Shown here piece by piece: positions 12,813 through 22,759 of a stretch of DNA of 64,000 nt; within the stretch, counting starts at the first letter, position 1, and each line of letters starts with the position of its first letter. The translations under genes and the position numbers were made by a program. The notes under the pieces were generated by a model that searched no databases, had not been told where the DNA came from, and saw only the letters and a list, made by a program, of their open reading frames with translations. This stretch comes from Parietaria judaica (taxonomy: Eukaryota; Streptophyta; Magnoliopsida; Rosales; Urticaceae), in NCBI GenBank assembly GCA_954871525.1, contig OX940870.1, positions 10,075,501-10,139,500 of the forward strand, written 5' to 3'.

Positions 12813-13038
12813 GCTAGATTTATTTAGCAAACAATGTTTAAAATCTCTTAAAATTTATCACAAAAAGTACGTAAAACGCACATATATGCATATTGGGTAA
12901 TATCAGTACCGGCCCTGAGGCAGGGGAGGAGCTAGATTTATTTAGCCAACAATTTTTAAAACCTCTTAAAATTTATCACAAAAAGTACGGAAAACGCACA
13001 TATATGCATATTGGGTAATATCAGTACCGGCCCTGAGG
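12813..13038. repeat. 118-bp direct tandem duplication beside a MITE
   Basis: The sequence beginning GCTAGATTTATTTAGC at 12813 recurs at 12931 with few differences, and both copies end in GGCCCTGAGG. Between the copies lies CAGGGGAGGAGCTAG, which resembles the terminal sequence of the adjacent hAT MITE. The duplication therefore appears to have captured a piece of the MITE end. Confidence 0.8.
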
Positions 13039-13856
13039 TAGTGGCAGAGCTAGAATTTCAATTCAGGTGGTGCCTAATTAGGTATGTTTAAAAAAATATT
13101 TAATTAAATTTTTTATTTTCTTTTCCAAGCATAAAAATAACAATAATAACATAATAATAGTGCAACTTTATTAAAAAGATAAATAAATAATGTTACCTAG
13201 TACAAAATATGACGTCATGTTTTTATCGTTTGGATATATTGCATAATAGATGCCTCGTCAATATTTAATTTATACTTTATATTAATTAGCATAAAAAATA
13301 AAAGAGAATTAAATAATGATATGTAACTAGTGTAATATCATAGTACTAATTATTACAAATTTAATATTTTCTAAAGAAAGTTAAATAGCATAATAATATA
13401 CAAAGTTTTCTTTTCTTACACAATTTTGATTTTGAGTAATATTATTATAAAATAATAAGCTGTAATATTAAATATTTGTTAACATGATCATAATTAACGA
13501 GTTTTCTTTTATTAGACTTCCAAATACACGAATAGTCTTTTTATTAATATTGATATGTTGCTGCACCAACAGTACATATATGCACATTAACTATAATAAA
13601 AAATTTGAAAAAAAAAAAACTAAAGAAGCACTCCACTGAGATTTGAACACGGGTTGTAAATTAATCAAGTCCTTATAAGGAAGCACTTACCAACTGAGCT
13701 GCAGCTGCAGATACAAATAGGTTGTTAAATAGAATTCTGAACTGTTATATATATTATATAGGTATTTATGTTAATCTAAAACTAATTTCTTCGTTTTTAA
13801 ATCTTTACGCATCGTTTTCAGGTGGTGCCCGTTAGTTGTGCGTAGCTCCGCCCCTG
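13039..13856. mobile_element. 818-bp hAT MITE
   Basis: The left end TAGTGGCAGAGCTAG matches imperfectly the reverse complement of the right end (CAGGGGCGGAGCTACG). GGTGGTGCC and its complement context also sit just inside both ends. It is flanked by the perfect 8-bp duplication CCCTGAGG at 13031-13038 and 13857-13864, the hAT signature. The interior is AT-rich and non-coding apart from a tRNA-like segment. Confidence 0.8.
13629..13710 (-). repeat. tRNA-like segment (box A and box B) inside the MITE
   Basis: Read on the minus strand, the segment contains GCTCAGTTGGTAAGTGC, a box A/D-arm sequence, and about 45 nt later GTGTTCAAATC, a box B/T-arm sequence. No complete acceptor stem or clear anticodon loop is formed, so it is a tRNA-derived relic (SINE-like) and not a functional tRNA gene. 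Confidence 0.5.
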
Positions 13857-14204
13857 CCCTGAGGGTATACATGGTAGGCCCAGGACTATAATTTATTTAT
13901 AAATTAGGGGTCCCTTGATGGTAGAAAAAAACATTAAGTGTATTGTGCCCACGTTTTACTGTTGTGAGGATATATAATACACAATTCATATTAAAAGTGG
14001 ACTTGATATAAAAGTGGGTCATGATGTGTAGTGTAGTATTAGTGGGCTTGATATATACTTTTATAAGAGATATTGCATGAGATAGCCAAATTGAAACGTT
14101 TGATTAGCCAAATAGCCAACCTTTCATTTTTGTTTGCAAAATAGCCAAATGGCTATTTAATAACATATTTTATACCTATAATACCCTTTTAAGATATTAA
14201 TGTG

Positions 14205-14393
14205 TATTCACCACTACACCTCCATTCAAGAGGTCACGGGTTCGAAACCCCATGGGACTCGAAGAGTGCCCCCTTTACATATATGTAAACTTGGCCAATA
14301 GTGCCACCTGTTATTACACCGAATATATCTAGTAATGCGAGAGTGCATTGTAACCTTGGCCGATAGCGCCACCCCATTCAAAAAAAAAAAAAC
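14205..14393 (+). repeat. SINE-like remnant
   Basis: The box B-like GGTCACGGGTTCGAAACC is followed by 'CTTGGCCAATAGTGCCACC' words and a terminal A-run at about 14381-14391. The box A part is not recognisable and no clear target duplication was found. The B-box with A-tail is why I read it as a tRNA-derived SINE. Confidence 0.45.
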
Positions 14394-14461
14394 TAAGTTA
14401 ATTTTTCTAAAACTAAGAATATTTACTTGTATAATAACATATTTTATACCTATAATACCCT

Positions 14462-14590
14462 ATTAACGTGTATTAACTAAGTTAATTTGTTTAAAATAAA
14501 AAATCGTGATTAAAATGTTTACAATTTTTTTTTTTCTTTAAAAAAATTAATTTATTTTTAAACAAATTAACTTAGTTAATACACGTTAAT
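14462..14590. repeat. Perfect 35-bp inverted repeat
   Basis: The arms at 14462-14496 and 14556-14590 are exact reverse complements, with a 59-nt spacer. Arms of this length could give a long RNA hairpin if transcribed. They lie in the middle of the inverted-repeat element at 14074-14713. Confidence 0.85.
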
Positions 14591-15020
14591 ACAAGGGTAA
14601 TCTGGCCTTTCGTGATTTATTAACGTGGTTAATTAGCTATTTGACAATATTAATTAAAACATTGGCTATTTGGCTAATTAGTGTTTGAAATTTGGTTATT
14701 TGGCTATAATGCCCTTTTTATAATTATGATAGGGGCTCCAAAATCAGTCTTCGCCTAGGACCCCGACAAACTCAGGACCGATCTTGGATAATATTAATAG
14801 AATATTTAAAAAAAAAAAACATTAGTGAGAATTTCAGCTTCTATTACATCCTTTTTCAGGTTTTTATGTTTTTTTATAGTAAGTTCTAATGATTCTTACA
14901 TTATTTGAAGTTTTGAACCGTCAAAAATATATAGAATTACAACTCAAACTGTATTAACATTCCTAGATTTATTCGATAGAGATAATAGCAAAAAACAGTG
15001 GCATTAAATGATTGAGGTAA

Positions 15021-15117
15021 GTGGTTGCTAGGATAGCCTAGTGGTAATTCCACACTACCTCCAAAGTGGAGGTCGTGGGTTTGATCCCCACCGCAGCAAA
15101 GCTGCCTTCAAAAAAAA
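15021..15117 (+). mobile_element. Short tRNA-derived SINE with 15-bp target duplication
   Basis: A box A-like segment (GGATAGCCTAGTGGTAATTC) is followed by a box B-like segment (GGTCGTGGGTTTGATCCC) and a terminal A-run. The flanks AAATGATTGAGGTAA at 15006-15020 and 15118-15132 are identical, giving a 15-bp target duplication whose first three A residues cannot be separated from the tail. At about 97 bp it is very short for a SINE and consists of little more than the tRNA head and the tail. Orientation is plus. Confidence 0.85.
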
Positions 15118-15553
15118 AAATGATTGAGGTAAAACCGAGAAGATTGTTATTGACCTGAACATCCGCGACAGTTTTTGGCTGTAATTGGAGGTGGTCTCCA
15201 CTGTGTAAAGCAAGTGGCTACTTGACCTTGCTTATGGACTTCAATTTCAATTTTCCGTAACTAGGAACAAAACATCATTAATTTATCACACTTAACATGA
15301 TATAATCTATATATTATAAAAGGAGGAACTCACAAGTGACTTGGCAAGATGGGGTAAAAGTATTTAGAAAATGAATTACTACAATGAGACTTGACAATTT
15401 AGCATCACAAGATCAAGCCATTGAAAAATCTAATTTTCGTAGAATTTTCATTAATTTTAATTCTCATTATTTATTGAAAAAGTTAGTGCAAATTATGTAA
15501 CTTACAAGAATATTAAAACATCATTAGATTGTAAATATATAACGTTTAGTGAA

Positions 15554-16243
15554 TGTAGATGGCGATTTTTATCGCCTTGCAGTCACAAAGATAATCGAAA
15601 TAACACAAATAATTACGAAAATACGAATATCCTTGATTTATTGTGATTCCGAGAGGACCCGGTTTCTTCCGTTTAATAGCTCGGACAATCGAAGGCTACA
15701 CCCCAATATCCTTGAGAGATCGAGAATACTACGAATAAGCAATCTCAAAGACTTACGAATAACTCTCTCTAACTCACGATATAATGGATCTTCAATATCT
15801 CTCCTTTTTTACACTGAGTCTACATGCATATTTATAGGTTCGAAGATCTTCTAGATTGTTCCCACGAATCTTGCTAGGGTTTCCTTCTGTTTCGCCGTGA
15901 TCGTTGTTGACCTCCCTTATTTGCGTTGGAAATCCCACAAAATCCTCAACTGAATGAGCTGGCCTTCCTCTTTCCTCGCGATCTCGAATAGTTTCCTCTT
16001 CTAATTCGATTTGGCTTTCCCGATGAGCTTCTTTCTCGATGAACTTCTCTTGTCGCGATGAGGTCTTGGGCTGGCTCTGCCAGATGATGACTTCTTATGG
16101 GCTTTGCTCGCTGGGCCCTAATTCACTCTATCTCCCGATGGGTCTGGAATCTTCAAGTGATCTTGCTCCTATTTTATGTCGTTTGTCTCATAAACGACAC
16201 CGGATAGTGTTAAGGAGAGATTTGACAGAATCTGACCTTAACA
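15554..16243 (-). repeat. 3' LTR of the Tat element
   Basis: This 690-bp repeat is the left LTR on the plus strand and the 3' LTR in the element's own direction. It reads TGTAGAT...CCTTAACA on the plus strand. It differs from the other LTR at seven places by eye, three of them within its first 20 bases on the plus strand. Open frames inside it (15549-15854, 16039-16248) are not genes. Confidence 0.95.
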
Positions 16244-16258
16244 GTTAGTCCCCTATTT
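16244..16258 (-). promoter_or_regulatory. Polypurine tract of the Tat element
   Basis: On the minus strand the bases just before the 3' LTR read AAAATAGGGGACTAAC and abut TGTTAAGG, the start of the LTR. Position and purine content fit the plus-strand DNA primer site of an LTR retrotransposon. Confidence 0.65.
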
Positions 16259-16708
16259 TATCGAGTGTGAAACAATTGATAAAATAATCCAAAAACTATT
16301 TCCCCGATGAAGTTTTCTTCGATGAAGTTCTCCCCGATGAAGTTCTCTCCGACGAGGTGGAATCTTCGATGAAGTTGAATCCTCGATGAGGTTGAATCCT
16401 CGAAGCGGGTGTGCTCTCGAAGGAGTAGGTCTTCGAGGAGGTTGTGTCCTTCGGAGACTCTTCCACTTCTTGCATGCCCACTTATGAACGCGAGTTCCCA
16501 TGCAACTCCGAGTGGGCGTGCTTCTCCAGGCTGTCAGATCTTGGAAGTCGATGTCAATCATTTTGCATTAAATGCGGGATTTTCTCGCACTCGAGTGCTT
16601 TTGGGTTTCGCAACGACTCTTTTGATCTTCACCGTTGGATGATTTCCCTCGCTTCGATCCTGGGCCGTCGGATCCAAATGTGCCTCTTCAACTTCGCCAG
16701 CTTCCTTC

Positions 16709-16716
16709 TATAAATT
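16709..16716 (+). promoter_or_regulatory. TATA box of the antisense gene
   Basis: TATAAATT lies 141 bp upstream of the first ATG at 16850, on the plus strand and outside the LTR. It would place a transcription start near 16740-16750 and a leader of about 100 nt. This suggests a promoter of its own rather than LTR-driven expression; that part is inference. Confidence 0.55.
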
Positions 16717-18337
16717 CAAACCTCGACTTCGACTCAAACACTTTATTTTGGCCCTTTTCCCAAACTCTGTCTGCGATTCTCTTTCTTGAATCTCTTTTCT
16801 TCAAACAAAATTTTTAACCGTTTTCCGTTCATCCTCTCCTCCGGCAAGAATGTCGAACACTGGAAAGATCTTCAAGACTCGGTCGCCGAAGTCCATAATG
16901 ACCGAGAGGCACTTGGAGGATTTGAAGAAGCACTACGTGGACTCCACTCCCTGCTATCTCCGTCTTCCTCAGTCCGGCGAACTTGCCGATGAACCTCCGG
17001 AAGGGTACATCGCTCTTTATGAGCATTTCTTCCGATTGGTGGAGTTGCATCTTCCACTGCCTCACCTCGTCGTCTGTTTTCTTCACGCGTACAAAATGCC
17101 GATCAGTCAGGTTAGCCCTAACGCTCTTCGCCTCCTGATCTGCACCATGGCGGTCGCTCTCGAACAGAAGGTGGTCATCACTCTGGAGGACTTGATGCGG
17201 CATTTCAAGTGGTCGAAGAACTCGAAGAATCTGGGCCGGTTCTTCCTCTCTCACGCCATGAGTCCCCACGTCATCACCAACACGCCGAACAATGAATCTG
17301 GGTGGGAGAACAGGTACTTCTTCGCGCATCTTGATCGCTTCACCCTCGGGCCGCACTAGGATGCGCTTCCTACCGAGTGGGTCGTTGAGGAAGACGTGCC
17401 CAGGTTCAGGCCCGTCGCGAATAAAGAAGACGACGAGCGCTTCGCTGGGGTTGTTCGGGCTTTGCTGGACAATCCTTGTCGGAACTGGACGACAGACTTC
17501 TTCAATACCCGTGTGAAGGAGTCGGGACTTTACCAACTCTGCCACATCGTGGGTAAACCACCCAAAACCTTGTGGCCAGTGGGGTTCCGCCTCGAAGAGG
17601 TAAAAGATGGTTCTTCATCTCCTGTCGTTCGAAAATCTCTTAAGCCGAAGAAGAAAACTCAAACGTCAGCTCGTGGATCCAAGGAACCACGACAATGTCA
17701 AGGCCAAGATCCAGGACAAGGCCAAGATCCAGGACAAAGAGGTGGATCTTCCGGTCCTCAAAGGGATCTATCGAAGGCAGGCTTCTTGGGTATCGGACCT
17801 CGGATCGGGGATGAAAAGTTCGTTTCCAGCGAAAGACCACCGACTGCGAAGGGAAGTTCGGAAGAGCGAACAAAGCATAAGCACGACGCCAGTGCTCCTC
17901 GTTCTTCAGGGGCTCCACCTTCCTCGGGGGCGACTCGTCCTCGAGATGCGCCTCGTTCTTCGGAAGGCCATCGCGAACCAGAGGCTCACCCCTCTTTGCG
18001 GGCACCTTCTCGCGACAAGGTTGTCCCAAAGAGGAAACCATCTGAAGAGGCACGCGACGCCCCGTCTCCGAAGAAAGCCAATGTCTCCAACCCGCCCAAG
18101 GAGACCGAAGCGATCCCCCCGGCTTCGGAGACTGTTACTGTCGCTTCTCACGACGGGGCCGCTCTTTCTGAGGCGGCTGCGTCGACCGTTCTTGCTTCAA
18201 CTCCCCCGGCTAAAGCTGGCAAAACCGTTGATAAGACCGGGGGAATCCCACATCCTTCTCCCTCTTCTCAAGAGTTATTTCGTTTTGACGATAACTTCAT
18301 CGACTTGGTGTCGTCATTAGATCTCTCGGCTTCCGAG

Positions 18338-18429
18338 GTACCATCTGATTTTCTTCTTCTGTCTTTTCGTGACGCTCGCAGGTTTTTGGTGTCTGATATG
18401 TATATATACATTTTTTTTTGTAATTTTAG
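18338..18429 (+). other. Intron 1 of the antisense gene
   Basis: This is a 92-nt GT-AG intron, more T-rich than its flanks and with a T-run just before TTTTAG. It contains TATATATACA, absent from the GC-rich exons. Unspliced, the frame runs into a stop at 18514; spliced, it continues for another 509 codons. Confidence 0.75.
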
Positions 18430-19956
18430 GCTCCGGCTTGCGCCGATGTGCCTCCTTGCTCGGAAATTCCTTGCGAAGCACTCCCCGAACCTGTCGTGGA
18501 GGGTTCTTCGGTAGCTGTTCCTCCGGCTGATGAGGAGGGTTCGGCACCCGAGGAGGTGCTTGATACGGCCGAGGCGCTCCTTGCCTTGGAGCCTGTCGGA
18601 CATCCCGGTGTTTCGGAAGGGGCTCTCCTACCTTCCGAAGAGGTTCTGATCGAGGGCCATTCCGAAGGAGCGGATATCCTTCTTCCGGACGTCTCTCTTC
18701 TCGACGTCTCTGTCCCTCCCGAAGTGCCTCGAGTGGGAGGCTCTTCGGAGGCGACTGGCGACGCCGGCCCTTCTAGGGCTACCATCTCGCCTTCCACCGA
18801 TATTTTCGGCGGGTCTGCCGACGTTACCTTTTCTCCATTGCCGAGTCTTCTTCCCAACTCCGGACCAGGAGGCTTTTCCATCCCCCTCGCGGAGCGTTTT
18901 CCAGCGGCTCCTACCCCGAACTCCTCGTCTGAAGAGTGGAGGAGATACTCTCTTCGGGTTCGTCGGGATCTGTTTTGGCCTGAGCCTTCTCGGATCGGCA
19001 CTGGCTTGTCCCTGAGCGATATTGGTGGCTACGCCCAGGCCGCCACCATGCTCTTTCAAGCCCTCGCGCGCTTCAACGCCGTCATTCTTGAAGAAAATAC
19101 GAATGCGGGTGAGAGCGCTCAGGAAATCCGCGACCTCCACGCAAAGCTTGCCGATACCAAATCGCATCTCGAGATCTCCGTCCTCGGGGAGCAAAAGTAT
19201 CGGGAGGCGGCCGAGCGGACTTCCGACGAACTGGAGGTTGCGAGGGCAAAATTGGCGAAAGAGGCTTCGCTTTGCCAGGCTCAGGATAGGGAGCTTGCCG
19301 AGTACAAGGCTAAAGCCGAGAAAGAGGTCGAGGCGCTAAAGGCTGAGCTTGCCGGGGAGCATAAGCGCCATTCCCTGATAGTGCAAAGCTACGAGAAGTA
19401 TCTCGAAGCAAAGAAGTGGAGGTTGGCCAAAATCAGCGAAGCGGTGGGCGCTCCTGCCGAGCAAGAGAGCCGACTCGCTTCTCGAGTGGCCTCGTGCATG
19501 AAACGCCTCGGGAAAGACCTCGAGATATCGCAAACGGAGGAGAATTCCGAGCGCGAGGCACGCCTACGCCTCTTCGAGAGGGCCCAAAGCAAAGCACAGC
19601 GCGCCTCGGAGAGGTACAGGGCTTTGGAGGAGTCCACCAATTTCCATCGCCGCTCTGCCGCATACGGGGCCAATGCTCGCCTTCTCGAGAAAGCTCCTCC
19701 CACGGCGACCATAGAAAGTCTCCTGCCTCGTCTTCCGAAGTATAAAGAGTTAGAGGAAGAGAACGAAGCCAAGGCCCGGGAGCTGGATGACAAAGCCCTC
19801 CTCGATCCTGACTCTCCTCCGCTCACTCCTTGCGCCCCTCCTGCTGTCGATGCCGATTGGGCGTCTCGCTTCGTAGGAGGGGATGCTTCTTCGGCCTCTG
19901 ATGGCCTTGACGAGTATGGGACCAACGATGGGGTCGTCTCTTGTACCGGCGAAGCG

Positions 19957-20160
19957 GTAAGGGGAGAGGAGAATCCTTAGGCTTTTCTTGTAGCTTTCCT
20001 TTGCATATTTTTTTTATATTGCTTTCCTTTGTAATTCCTTCGACCGATTTTATCAATGAAGAAACCTTTTTTCTTTGTTTTACCTCGTCGTTGCTACGCT
20101 TGTTGCTTCTCTGTGTCCCTACTTTTTTTTTTTTTGCTATTCTCAACCTTTTCCCCTCAG
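19957..20160 (+). other. Intron 2 of the antisense gene
   Basis: This 204-nt segment begins GTAAGG and ends with a thirteen-T tract followed by CCCCTCAG. Reading through it hits a stop at 19978-19980. Splicing preserves phase and links to a conserved-looking acidic domain starting at 20161. Confidence 0.7.
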
Positions 20161-20463
20161 GTTGATGAATCCTTCTACACTTCTTGTCTGCTGTTTTACC
20201 ACAAGGACGTGCTGGCCTCTTTCCTCGTGGCCGATAACGAACATCCGGCCATCCTCGAAGAGTTTGTCCAAGACATGATAAGGCGCGCAACTGCCACGCT
20301 TTCCGGAGCCCTGGACGATGAGGTTCCTCCCATGGGTCCCTCTTCGGCCTACATGCTTGAATTTATGATGCTGAAACCCATAAATTATTCCGCCGTGGAA
20401 GATCTTCTTCGGGACGTTCTATCCGAGAATGGGGAGTTCGTCATAGAGCAGATTTCCGATAAA

Positions 20464-20602
20464 GTTGTTCGGGAGGATCCCCTCGAAGTTGTTCGAGAGG
20501 ATCCCGACGAAGTTGTTCGGGAGGATCCCGACGAAGCTGTTAAGGGAGGATCCCGACGAAGTTGTTCGGGAGGATCCCGATGAAGCTGTTCGTGAGGATT
20601 GA
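20464..20602 (+). repeat. 24-bp coding minisatellite in the antisense gene
   Basis: Six tandem units start at 20464, 20488, 20512, 20536, 20561 and 20585, and the last is partial. Each encodes a Val-Val-Arg-Glu-Asp-Pro-type octapeptide. The unit at 20536 is 25 nt because of one extra base, which shifts the frame and ends the protein at 20583. In the frame of the other units the stop would be at 20600-20602. Confidence 0.85.
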
Positions 20603-20681
20603 TCTTCCTTTGTTGTATTTCAACTGATTTGTAAATTACTTTGCGGTTGCCATGTATCGTTTCTGTAAAGGAATTTTTATT

Positions 20682-20687
20682 AATAAA
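20682..20687 (+). terminator. Polyadenylation signal of the antisense gene
   Basis: AATAAA lies about 100 bp after the stop, preceded by TGTAAA-type words (near 20630 and 20664) as in plant near-upstream elements. It places the end of the antisense transcript near 20700, about 700 bp short of the convergent integrase coding end. Confidence 0.55.
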
Positions 20688-20767
20688 GCCTATGACTTTT
20701 ATATATGGTATGCTAACGATGAAGTATGGGAGTATGTGTACTTCGCTTTTTTTTTTTTTGGACCACT

Positions 20768-21137
20768 CGATGAGCTTGTCGGTATGCACCGGGCTCTGTC
20801 GCGGTGAAGTGCTTGGCACTGATTTATACTTGGCGTTTGTCGCCCCTTGATTTCTTTTGTATATTGGCCCATTTGCCGTAGTAGTTTCTTTTTGTATGCT
20901 TGGCCCATATGCCGTAGTAGTTTCTCTTTGTATGCTTGGCCCATATGCCGTAGTAGTGTCTTTTTGTATGCTTGGCCCATATGCCGTAGTAGTTTCTCTT
21001 TGTATGCTTGGCCCATATTCCGTAGTAGTTTCTCATTGTATGCTTGGCCCATATGCCGTAGTAGTTTCTGATATTCGGCGATGAGCTTGTCGGTATGCAC
21101 CGGGCTCTGTCGCGAAGAAGTGCTTGGCACTGATTCA
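20768..21137. repeat. 36-bp tandem array between 58-bp direct repeats
   Basis: About six units of 36 bp (core GCCCATATGCCGTAGTAG) occupy 20871-21069. The array is flanked by a direct repeat of about 58 bp starting CGATGAGCTTGTCGG at 20768 and again at 21079. It lies in the non-coding gap between the two convergent coding regions. Open frames across the array on both strands are periodic by-products. Confidence 0.85.
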
Positions 21138-21427
21138 TCTCATACGTATATGTATTTTGTGATATGTATCAAATGGAGAAGCGAGAGAATATTTTGTCTT
21201 AAAAGACGAGCCTCGTTAAACCCTTCGAGTCCCCCAATGGGTGCGGCTCGCGAGGGAAGAGTACTCTATATTGTATTGAATAAGGCCGGAGCCAATTATG
21301 CTAATTCCGAACAAGTAGGGTCGGGAGTCCCCTTTTAATAAACTTAAATTGAAGAGTAAACTTAAGAATAGAAATTAAGAAAGGATATTGATTAGGTGGT
21401 AGAGGAGAAAAACACCGACGAGGTTCT

Positions 21428-22492
21428 TTATTGGTAGAATTTCTTCAAGTGCTTGACATTCCATCTTCTTATGACTTTGACTCCATCGGTGTTCTTGAGC
21501 TCGTATACCCCTGGCTTGACAATGTGGGTAATCATATATGGGCCTTCCCAGCTTTCTCCAAGCTTTCCTGCGTTAAGCTCGGCCGTGTTCTGAAAAACCT
21601 TTCTGATGACCATTTCTCCGACTCGGAACCTTCTCGGTCGCACCTTTTTGTTGTAGAATCGTGCGATGGTGTTCTGATAGTTGGCTATATGAATTCTGGC
21701 TCGCTCCCGTCTCTCGTCGATGTGATCGAGTTGATGAAGCAAGTCCTGGTTGTTGTCCTCTTCGTTGCTCGGTGCCCATGATCGCCGGAAACTGGGGACT
21801 CCTACCTCTGCCGGGATTACAGCTTCTACCCCAAACGCTAGGGCAAAAGGAGTTTCTCCAGTGGCTGAGTGTGGTGTTGTCTGATAAGCCCAAAGTACTC
21901 CCGGGATTTCATCTGCCCATAGGTCTTTCTTCTTGTCGAGCCGCTTCTTGAGGTTGTCGGTGATTGTTCGGTTGATCGCTTCGGCGTTCCCGTTCCCTTG
22001 AGGATATCTTGGCCTCGAAGTGTTTAGCTTTATCTTCCAGCGTGCGCAGAAATCTTTGAACCTCCTCGAGATAAACTGGGATCCGTTGTCCGCGATGATC
22101 TCCCTGGGGAGTCCGAAGCGAGTGATTACATTCTTCCAGACATAACTCTCGACGTCGGAGTCCTTGATATTGGCGTAGGATTCGGGTTCGGTCCCCTTGG
22201 TGAAGAAATCCGTGACTACTAGCATGAATCTCTTTTGCCTCGCTCCGATTGGCATAGGACCGACGATATCCATGGACCACTTCATGAAACGGTAGGGCAC
22301 CGATACCACTGACAGCTCTTCGGCAGGGCAGTTGATTGCTGGGGCGTGCCGCTGGCACTTTTCGCATCTCCGAGCGTGGTTGACGCAGTCCGCACGCATT
22401 GTTTCCCAAAAGAAACCTTGCAACTTGGCTTTCCTTAGTAGGTTGCGCCCGCCCGAGTGGTTACCGCACTCCCCGCTGTGGATTTCTTGCAT
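21428..22492 (-). pseudogene. Tat integrase domain, part of broken gag-pol
   Basis: This is the C-terminal part of Pol, which inserts the retrotransposon cDNA. It shows an HHCC zinc-binding module (H5, H12, C43, C46 in this segment) and a catalytic triad D75, D135, E171 with the classic 35-residue spacing between the second and third. 'IIADNGSQF' and 'GNGNAEAINRTI' surround the last two. No chromodomain follows, as expected for Tat. The segment is open throughout but depends on a polyprotein that is interrupted upstream. Coding ends at 21428, facing the antisense gene. Confidence 0.9.
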
Positions 22493-22759
22493 GACATAAT
22501 CCGCTTCGTTTTTGCCCAGACAGCGTAGGTAGGGGCCTACGAGGCTCTTGAAGTAGAGCCGTTTATCTACGATCGTGTACCGGGAGCTCTTCGTCTTTAT
22601 CTTCCGTGCCTCTTGTCGATCTTTGGGTAGCTTTCCTTCGAGTAGATATGCTCGGATGGGGGTTCTCCAATCTTCGTCTCTAGACTCTTCTACTGTTTCT
22701 GGCTCTCCATTTTCGTCCTCTTCTTCTTCTATGTGCTGGATCTCTTCCTCGCCTTCTTC

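Larger units (their letters stand above)
14074..14713. mobile_element. Inverted-repeat element with SINE remnant
   Basis: GATAGCCAAATTGAAAC and ATTAGCCAAATAGCCAA near 14081-14130 recur in reverse complement at about 14660-14713. The ends behave as imperfect terminal inverted repeats of about 55 bp. I could not define an exact target duplication. A Mutator-like or other MITE is possible. Inside lie a SINE-like remnant and a perfect 35-bp inverted repeat. Confidence 0.55.
16850..20583 (+). pseudogene. Antisense additional ORF of the Tat element (Transposase_28-like), three exons, one stop
   Basis: Proposed exons are 16850-18337, 18430-19956 and 20161-20583, about 1,145 codons. Intron 1 (92 nt, GTACCA...ATTTTAG) and intron 2 (204 nt, GTAAGG...CCCTCAG after a long pyrimidine tract) are both GT-AG and phase 0, and removing both joins three frames exactly. 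Residues of about 50-125 ('PPEGYIALYEHFF', 'SPNALRLLICTM', 'MRHFKW') resemble the domain Pfam calls 'putative gypsy type transposon' (Transposase_28). The middle is Ser/Pro/Arg/Glu-rich and low-complexity. The exon 2 product contains a long Glu/Lys/Ala-rich coiled coil (about 19090-19440). A TAG at 17357-17359 interrupts exon 1, and a 1-nt slip in the terminal repeats changes the last residues. Function is unknown in this family. Confidence 0.8.

Noticed and set aside
15021..15117. Possible tRNA gene
   Set aside because: Boxes A and B are present but no acceptor stem or anticodon arm folds, and an A-tail with a target duplication marks a SINE.
16829..17545. Minus-strand open frame of 238 codons
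   Set aside because: It is opposite to exon 1 of the antisense gene, which matches a known domain. The minus-strand translation has no recognisable motif.
17607..18320. Long open frame of 237 codons
   Set aside because: It is an alternative frame of exon 1 of the antisense gene with Arg/Leu-rich, low-complexity translation. The same applies to the minus-strand frames at 17640-18151 and 18426-19925.
20824..21138. Repetitive open frames on both strands
   Set aside because: The 36-bp unit is a multiple of three, so any frame without a stop stays open. No protein family is matched.
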